Shown here: one piece after another, positions 57,080-64,000 of the stretch
How the letters are laid out: each line of letters starts with the position of its first letter
Numbering within the stretch: the first letter of the stretch is position 1
NCBI GenBank assembly: GCA_950022655.1
Contig: OX465580.1
Span: 43,522,028-43,586,027, forward strand
Direction: 5' to 3'
DNA from: Alentia gelatinosa
Taxonomy: Eukaryota > Annelida > Polychaeta > Phyllodocida > Polynoidae
DNA length: 64,000 nucleotides
Position numbers and translations under genes: made by a program
The notes under the pieces: model-generated
Told to the model about the DNA's origin: nothing
The model's input: the letters and a program-made list of their open reading frames with translations, nothing else
Database searches by the model: none

Positions 57080-57342
57080 AGTGATTATACAAAAGTATTG
57101 TAAAGCTTGTGTTCTGAAGTGTTCAGGGAATGTTCATTTATTACCAACAGCAGCACTTTAGGTTAAAAAATCTATGATAGAATAAATATCAAAAAATAGT
57201 TTTCAGTTCTGAGATCAATGTACATGGTAATACTGTTTTTAGCGTACAATAGTCGTAAATTACGTTAAACATTTAGATGTACATAGAATGGAACTGAGGT
57301 AAATTTGTAGCAAGAAGTTTGCATTAATTAGTTTCGTACGAA

Positions 57343-60300
57343 TTACAGTTGTGATATAGTCTTTGATAACATGCTCCGCTCCTCCGGCGGGCACAAAGCA
57401 GATGCAGTAGACATGGCTTCCACTTGACATTTAGTCATCTGTTGTGTGACGTCATCGGCGTCTGTAAGTTGAGAACGTGGCGTGGCGTACGTCTGTATTA
57501 CGTCAAGCAGCATGACATACAGCGGCTCGGTACAACCCGTCAACAGGTACGCCATCTGTTGGCAGAGGCGGCAGAACACTTCGGTGAGAAGAACACAGAG
57601 GGCGTCACTCGACGTAACGGACGGATGTAGAGAAAACGTCTGCAACAAAACAAAACAAAATATTGTGTATAAAAGGAAATACACAGGAAACTTTGTAAGG
57701 GGCCATCCCTTTTTGCTCAGAACTCAACCTTTCCCCTGTATCAAATGTTTGTCATAACCCCATGTCAGAAGGGAGCACACCGTGTCAGAAGGGAGCACAC
57801 ATTAGGGGACAGTTTTATTTCGGTTGGGAAAGGCTAAACTTCGCATAATATAGAGAAACAGGCTTACTGTCTCCGTACGGATAAAATACGCGGTAAAATC
57901 GGCGATCAGATGAACCGATGCCGGAGGCAGAGGTTCATCTGATCGCCGATTTTACCAAGTATTTTATCCGTACGGAGACAGTCAGCCTGTTTCTCTATTA
58001 TTATATACCTTAAAATATCGAAATTTTAACTTTGCTACTGGGGGAATATTTGGATTTTGTTGCCGTACATACCCCGTACGCCACATACATACCCCGTACG
58101 CCACCTAGGTGTCGTACGGGTATAAATACGACATGGGTAGGAGCGGGCAGTATGTGTAGGATATACTACCACAGGTATATAATAATAGATTTTATCCTAC
58201 CCCTCTCTACAATAATTTAATATTAAAACCATGAATGAAAATCATCAAAATTCTGTATGCCCCTAGTGGCATACAAACGTCCGTATGCCAGTCAGCGTGG
58301 CATACGGAATCTCAATGTTAAGCCTATGGGATTTTATATTAGGAGTAGGATAAATAGACAATACTCAACGAGTTTGGATGCTCTGTATTCGTCACTCGGC
58401 TTTGCCTCGATGACGATTGCGGAGCATCCAAACCCATGGAATATTGTCTATTTATATGTTTCTCAATGCAGTCCTATGTACATGATTACCGTACATATGC
58501 ATGTACATCATACGTCTATATGCCAATTTCCAATAAAAGAAATGATTCAACTATAGCCCAGGACAAGACCTTGAATTTACGTCTGTTCAATTTATGCTGA
58601 TGTACGCGTATAGATGTCTCCTCAGGCATCAACAAAACCCTCCTATTTGCGTCATATTTACGCCCGCCTCAGTCTACATGTTAATTCCGGGCTAGGCCAG
58701 TTGGATGCCTAATGCGTTTTTCCCGATTTGTGCACATTGGGAACAGCACTGTTGTTTATATTCCATTTGCCATTAACCATCCAAGTCTGTGTTATATGGA
58801 TGAATCTTATTTTGCCAATGCGTGCGCTTACATGGTGAAATAGTAAACTTCGTCCTGTGTAGGTTTGCACAATAAACATATGTAAGAGGGAATATCCCCA
58901 CAGTCAGCACCCAAACTGAAACTACGGTACAGTTGAGTGAAGACATCCAATAATATAGCTATATATACGTCACAATATAGGTAAACATTTCATTACCTTG
59001 ATGAGGGTTACATGTGTCTGGGCGACATGGAGGTTCAGTTCTGGACTAGCGCCCTGTAATCCGCCATCACTGAGCATGCGTAGTACGTCATGAAGCAGGC
59101 GACATGCAGACAACTCCTGTGTCAGGCCTAGTAAAAACATACAAATAACGGGTGAACAGAAAATCACAATCCCATGTCAGGTTTGGTATAAAAAATAAGG
59201 GACCGCCGATAAATGATGTCATACAGCAGTGGGGGGGGGGGGGGGGGGCAATTTTTATTAGGTAATATCTGTGTTCACAATCACCGAATTCGGCTAGAGC
59301 CGTTCTTCCATTCGGGCCCTTGCCCCTACTCCTCATTCTAATGGCGTGTGTTAAACTGAATGGGCAGTGGGTAACATTGTTGTGTAAGTCTTTCGTATGA
59401 CCCGACCGGGGTTTGAACCCACGACCTCCCATGCTCGAGGCGAAAACCCCTACCACTTAGCCACCGAGCTTGGTGACAAGGGTTATATTCAAAAATGGTC
59501 AAAAATAACATGACGTCGTTTATGGACTGCCCCTAACAGGTAAATACTAGAATATCACGGAGCAGAGAGTATGCCAATGCCAGCAGCTCCCCATGCCAGG
59601 TTTGGTAAAAATAAAACCATATGAGGTTTAAACAATAGTACCGGTACATTGATAAATAGTTAAGCATTATATTCATCTCTTTTATTTGCACACTTAACTG
59701 GACATGTTATCTTAATTGGCCATGTGGCAACACTTTATGATACATGCAGCTAACCGTGCGGATTACGCACTGGCTAATTATAGAGATTTCAGTCACTGAA
59801 TGCAGGAGCAGATCTCCAATAAATATTTCTACACAGTAAAACGCTGCAAAGTGGGATACCCTCCGTTCATGGTAAAAGTGCTGCGAGGTGCTCAGCTTAA
59901 GGTAAAACAAATTATAAAAAGGGGATTCTGTTCATGCTATAGTACTCCAAGTTTGGGGGTTTTACTGAATGTATAGACATAAATTTACCTGGGTATTCAT
60001 CAAGATGCACATGGGTAAAAGACAGAATCTGGCCAGGAAGTAAACTCCTACAGACTCCTGCGCGAAGTAACCACGACACCATCTCTTCACACTCAGATGC
60101 AAGACTGTCAGGCAGCAACTGGAAAAATATTTGAATCGCTAATTTAAATGCGCATATACCTACATATCTATGTCTATATCTACAACCACTGACCTTCCTA
60201 TCCACTACTCCGTGCTACAACAATGGCGTTCCTTTTCAGGAAAACACTCATTCATATAAGCACGGACTTGGATCACATAAGTTAACATGTTTTTGCATAC

Positions 60301-63300
60301 AATTTGCATTCACCTATACACCGCTTCTGACCAGTAGAATTGTAAATTTACAAATAGGGACTGCTTAACATAGCATTGAAGGGCCAACAATAAACTACTG
60401 TTTACCTATTGATTCCTTCATATTTCCGTCAATTGGCCCGGTACCGGCCCCCATTATAGCTGGTAACAATAATGTACGTATGTACACCTACATCTACAGT
60501 ATTGTAGCAAAAGATGACGCTCTCTAGCTGGCTCCACGGACTTATATGACATATCCAAGTCCAAGCTGGCTCTGAAGTGTCCTTGAGCACTATAATAATG
60601 AACTCGGATTATAAAATACGAGATACAGTGACACCAAACACTTTAGTAATTGAGTCTATATCATAACAGCTGTCTGAAATACGACCAACTGAGTATCACT
60701 TTAGACTATGCTCAACTATAATGTTCAGCATACACTGCTGTATCTATTTAGTAATTAAAATTTGTAAGACGTGGCTATAACACCTCTATAATACCTCTGT
60801 AAAAAAATAAAAAAATCTATTTAGTAATTAAGGTACTCAAAGCAAATGTTCATGATTCTCTTACCACAGCTAAAGCAGCCACGCCTCTCGAGTACAGATC
60901 GACGGGATCCAGCCGTGGTTCATCTAAGGGTCTCAGGAGTGCACCACCACCAGACACCCTAACGGCCTCCATTACGAGATACACAGCGTCACCTGTTGGG
61001 GAGGGACGTAGAAACTGACATTTTCTATTATTATTGCGATACTTCGTTCTACCATGTTATTATTAGCCTCACTCAACTCTCCCCTTATGGTTTAATGGAG
61101 TAGCTTTGGAGTCAACCTGCACTGTTTTGAATATCAGTGTATTTTTTTGTTTCAGGTTTAATCTATCTTTTTATTGTACTATTAGGAGTTTGTACTTATC
61201 AACTATAGTCTAGACTGAAATAATTTCATAATATATTATTTAATAATTACTATATTTGATCCATTCTATTTCTTGTGAATGTAAAAATACTAAAAACATA
61301 TTATAGGCCTAACTCCATCGCCGTTACCATGGCGCGCTTAGTGGTTATGACATCATATTTGGTGATGTTTCCAGGAACTACAGTGTCTCCCAGGAAATGG
61401 GAAGTGGGGCAACCATCAACATATTGTGAGGTTGCTGAAGTTAGATTCAGATTGATCTAAAGAGGGGGCTGGGGGAATCAGCAAGTTAGAAGTTATGTCA
61501 AATTTCGCAGCAAAACTGCTCATCAGGCATCATTAGATGAAAAAATCTAAAAAAATATATATTAAACACCCAGATGAAGGTATGTTGTCCGGGTTGCGAA
61601 ATCAAGGCCCACATAACGGATGTATGTGATCATGAAGTATGCCATGTGGTCTGCCTAAGAAAAATAAAACACGGCTTCCATATATAAAAGACAACTAAAA
61701 ATACTATTATATAGGGACTATCAAACGCAGTAAGTAAAACAGGGATAGTACCAGGACGATTGTAGGGAAAGGTGACCCAGCCTTTGGGGACATCAACCAG
61801 CTGAGCCATCGTTTCTGGGATTCTCTGAAAATTTAAAGAAAAGTACTGCTTAATTCATCCTTACGTGTAGTAAAGAAGAATAACAATTCACCAAAATACT
61901 CTGGAAGTTTATGGTGATAAATAAATGCAGAAAGGGTTAACACCATTTTAAGTAGTTTATGAGAATATAAAATAATATTGTTTTGGTATCGCAGAGCAGA
62001 AAAGCTAAAAGAAAAATTAATAGAAAGATATCAAAGAAGATTAAGAAAAGAAATAAATAAAGTGTAGTATGTAGTTTCAGTGGCTGGAAAGCGGATTGCG
62101 TACTTTAATTAAACCTACACTCTATATCCGCTTTTTCACTACTAATAATTCTTTTTGCAATCCTCTTTATATTTTTCACCTGGATACTCACCATGGGGTA
62201 CTTGGCGGCGTCAACTGCCATGAAGATGGGGAACACGTACAGTAAAGAGGACCAGTGGAGACGGAGGAAACTGTTGTACAACCACGTCAGTGTTTTACCT
62301 GTACGAGAGTGTGGTTGAATGACATGCAATATAATACACGCAAAAACATACATGGAATTCATAACGTATTTCTTTACAATGTCTGTTTTTGTTTTATCTG
62401 GAAAACGTGGCGATAAACTATCTATGGTTTGTTAATTCGTCTTTCCTAAAATATTTAGCAAAGTAGACCAAATATCTGTATCTATCTTTTTTTTATTAAC
62501 AAAACAAACCTGCTACACTGTGAATGCTATTAGAACACCGAAATAGTAGCACGTAATAAAGGGAACTCTACACGGCTTAGCGGTTTGTATTCTCGCAGGC
62601 TACACACTGTCCCGTAGTTCTGCAGGTCGTTATTATACAGAAACTACACAAAACTCAATTTCCATATTCTACAAAATCTGACTTACTTGACAACCTATCC
62701 TTTAACTCGACCAGCCACTTTGTAAGGCGAGTCACCACAAAGACGAGCTGCTCGCGGAGAGCTCGCTTCCCGCCGGCGCCCGCCGCAAACAGCGGGCAGC
62801 AGTTCTCCAGCATCTGACCCAGACACAGGAGGAGTGGTGCGGCCCCGCACTGCAACACCCACCCGGTGCCCTGCTCCCCGCACGTCTCTATGGCCACGCG
62901 GAGCAGCCCCAGCGCCCGGGACGGGGACGGTCGCGGGGTGGTGGGTTCAGTGTCCTCACCATCTGGAGTAGGCTGGACGAGGTTGGGCAATACGATTGTT
63001 TGTAGGAGTTCAACTCGATGCAGCAGGACAGAGTCCTCTTTTGACATCTGGAAAAAATATCTCATGGTTAAAGCACATAATTGGGTGACCGTACACAGGT
63101 TCGTGGTTTGGCTATGTCCTATGCCATAGAGCAGAGCACAGACGAGCCTGTTGCCGCGGAGCCAGACAGCAGGAGAGAGAGAGCAGAAATTGGAGGCCGG
63201 ACCGATGGAGCAGGTCGCTCAATGGCTGCTTGTGCACAATCCGAAGAAGTCTAGGTAGGTGGACTCTCATCTGGTGGAACACCAGTTTCTTACAGCAGAC

Positions 63301-63824
63301 CAGCGGTGAACATATTATTATAAATCTATGGCCGAACGTCTATGAAATACTACCTGCTGCTAAGGGTATAATATCATTAATATTCGGGCGCACGGAGAAG
63401 TAGTGAATAACCACCAACCTCAGTTCAACAAGCCGTGAATCACTGACTTCGTAAGTACGTAATATTGATCTCTAAATAAAAAACGAGCATGGTGACCCCC
63501 TATTTTTAAGTTAGATACGTGTTCTACAACAATTAGAGATCATCATATTTAAGTTTTCAAGAATATGATATGGGTTTTAATTTTCAAGCCAAATTGTCCG
63601 ATATGCCTTTAAGTATACAGATATTTGTCTTGAATGTCAATTGAATGGATTGTTTTTAAAGGAGTAAGACCACTGACCTTTAATAAATGTGTGACGAATG
63701 TGAGCAGGTTCTGTTCTTCATTGCGAGACAGCTCCCAACCTGCAGCTTGACCAATCAGATGCCCCAACACAAACACACCTTTGTCTGATTTTAGCTGACC
63801 CAATGTGGGCAAGAGTCTTATTAT
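57343..63824 (-). CDS. Unidentified helical-repeat protein, C-terminal 484 residues (partial gene)
   Basis: Nine exons, from the 5' side: 63824-63678, 63047-62687, 62298-62192, 61824-61752, 61650-61570, 60992-60865, 60118-59989, 59127-58997, 57639-57343. All junctions are GT-AG and keep frame when joined; the 61570 donor (GTGTTT) is weak. The first exon here opens with a 3' splice site, so the gene continues beyond the right edge. The product is Leu-rich and alternates helices (LLHRVELLQTIVLPNLVQ, LTWLYNSFLRLHWSSLLYVF, ALCVLLTEVFCRLCQQ), suggesting a HEAT/ARM-like solenoid, with a Pro/Ser/Thr-rich insert after DGEDTEPTTPRP. No catalytic motif, signal peptide or zinc finger. MEI1 (meiosis inhibitor 1) is one family of this general build I considered, without firm support. 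It converges on NDOR1. Confidence 0.8.
57700..57840. repeat. Degenerate family A remnant
   Basis: GGGGCCATCCCTTTTTGCTC, TTTCCCCTGTATCAAA, CATAACCCC and a doubled GTCAGAAGGGAGCACAC follow the order of the 52952 element's left part, with strong decay. No ends remain. Confidence 0.45.
57851..57997. repeat. Long hairpin C with 66-nt arms and a 15-nt loop
   Basis: Arms 57851-57916 and 57932-57997 pair over 66 nt with 3 mismatches; shared CTGTCTCCGTACGGATAAAA and GGTAAAATCGGCGATCAGAT. Loop GATGCCGGAGGCAGA. The right arm passes straight into TATTATTATATACCTTAAAA, the start of an M element. It lies in the last intron of the minus-strand gene. Confidence 0.92.
57996..58188. mobile_element. Small M element, copy 3
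   Basis: Begins TATTATTATATACCTTAAAA and ends CACAGGTATATAATAATA, an inverted match. Interior has GCGGGCAGTATGTGTAGG, comparable to GCGGGCAGTATTTCATAG in copy 2, and a private 20-bp tandem (ACATACCCCGTACGCC) at 58064-58104. Confidence 0.6.
58351..58454. repeat. Imperfect hairpin D with 49-nt arms
   Basis: Arms 58351-58399 and 58406-58454 share TAAATAGACAATA and GTTTGGATGCTC, with about 11 mismatches in 49 and a 6-nt loop. Lies 160 bp after M copy 3. Less regular than B and C. Confidence 0.65.
59220..59477 (-). mobile_element. tRNA-derived SINE, copy 2
   Basis: On the minus strand the element starts at 59477 with CACCAAGCTCGGTGGCTAAG (box A region) and has GTGGGTTCAAACCCCGG (box B). It continues through CATACGAAAGACTTACACAA to a C-rich tail near 59230. 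The head is about 85-90% like 43064-43141. It lies in an intron of the unidentified gene, in its transcriptional sense. Confidence 0.7.
59834..59967. mobile_element. Pogo/Tigger-like MITE, family A, degraded copy
   Basis: CAGTAAAACGCTGCAAAG to GTTTGGGGGTTTTACTG, with GATACCCTCCGTTCATGG inside. Ends are recognisable but the flanking TA is lost. It stops 22 bp from the 3' end of exon 59989-60118, in the intron next to the splice donor. Confidence 0.6.
63311..63480. mobile_element. M element relative, inverted
   Basis: TCTATGGCCGAACGTCTATG, TGCTGCTAAGGGTATAATAT and ATATTCGGGCGCAC are the reverse of 21765-21860. No adjacent long hairpin was found here. It lies in the intron between the two most upstream exons of the minus-strand gene. 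Confidence 0.55.
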
Positions 63825-64000
63825 CTGAAAAATGAACAGGTAGAAGATCGAAGTTTCCGAATAGTGCACCGCATTTATCTACATCAGATTAAGTTCCTGG
63901 AAAAGGAGCCCTTGTAGGTACGTGTATGAGGGTGACACTTTAAGTGCAATATTATATTCCTGACCGTCCCCGTAACTAGGATAAGCTCCCGACTATGATA

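Noticed and set aside
63150..63276. Plus-strand exon reading MEQVAQWLLVHNPKKSR before a GTAGGT
   Set aside because: It lies in an intron of the minus-strand gene, is short, and no partner exon or conserved domain was found.
57343..63824. Naming the minus-strand gene MEI1, MMS22L or FOCAD
   Set aside because: From memory MMS22L does not fit. MEI1 and FOCAD share the helical build but I have no residue-level match, so no symbol was given.

Overview
This is a 64 kb piece of a metazoan nuclear genome. Split genes have GT-AG introns, and there are poly(A)-tailed LINE remnants, tRNA-derived SINE heads and many small DNA transposons. Conserved single-copy genes buried in MITE-rich, AT-rich, repeat-rich DNA suggest a marine invertebrate. 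A lophotrochozoan is my weak preference, because one inverted-repeat element has ends of a kind I associate with molluscan genomes. The sequence alone does not fix the phylum.

Five protein genes can be supported. TRMT112 (+, 4 exons, 3513-9681) encodes the small activator of tRNA, rRNA and release-factor methyltransferases. An ELAV/Hu-type RNA-binding protein (-, 14716-15822) is unusual: its whole 368-residue coding region is one exon, and it has a long Gly/RGG linker. TMEM203 (-, 29805-30209) encodes a small ER membrane protein. NDOR1 (+, 16 coding exons, 46098-56394, 599 residues) encodes the diflavin reductase of cytosolic Fe-S assembly; all its reading frames join across splice sites. A helical-repeat protein (-, last 9 exons, 57343-63824, running off the right edge) I could not identify with confidence. 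TRMT112 and ELAV converge, and so do NDOR1 and the unidentified gene. The genes are unrelated in pathway and look like ordinary housekeeping or regulatory loci.

The rest is a dense and readable transposon record. 1-3.1 kb: a TIR element with AT flanks, a 57-bp palindrome, a tandem repeat split by a pogo-like MITE, and an iteron-bearing element. 3.6-8.2 kb (TRMT112 intron 1): a hairpin, 'GGCTCAAGGCGTCC' repeats, an inverted-repeat element and an RNase H-type LINE relic. 18.3-27 kb: a poly-G-ended element and an APE-type LINE cut by at least three later insertions. 33-45 kb: a LINE tail, several MITE families with readable insertion history (an element inside an element with a paralogous empty site, and a Mutator-like MITE with a 9-bp target duplication), a 1.7-kb near-palindrome and a long copy of the poly-G-ended element. 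52.9-58.5 kb: a 1.1-kb pogo-like element inside an NDOR1 intron and further hairpin arrays.

The most unusual signal is a family of long hairpins. Arms differ between copies but match within a copy. In the two best pairs the loop is 15 nt with a shared pattern, and three hairpins directly abut a short element beginning TTATTATTAYATACC.
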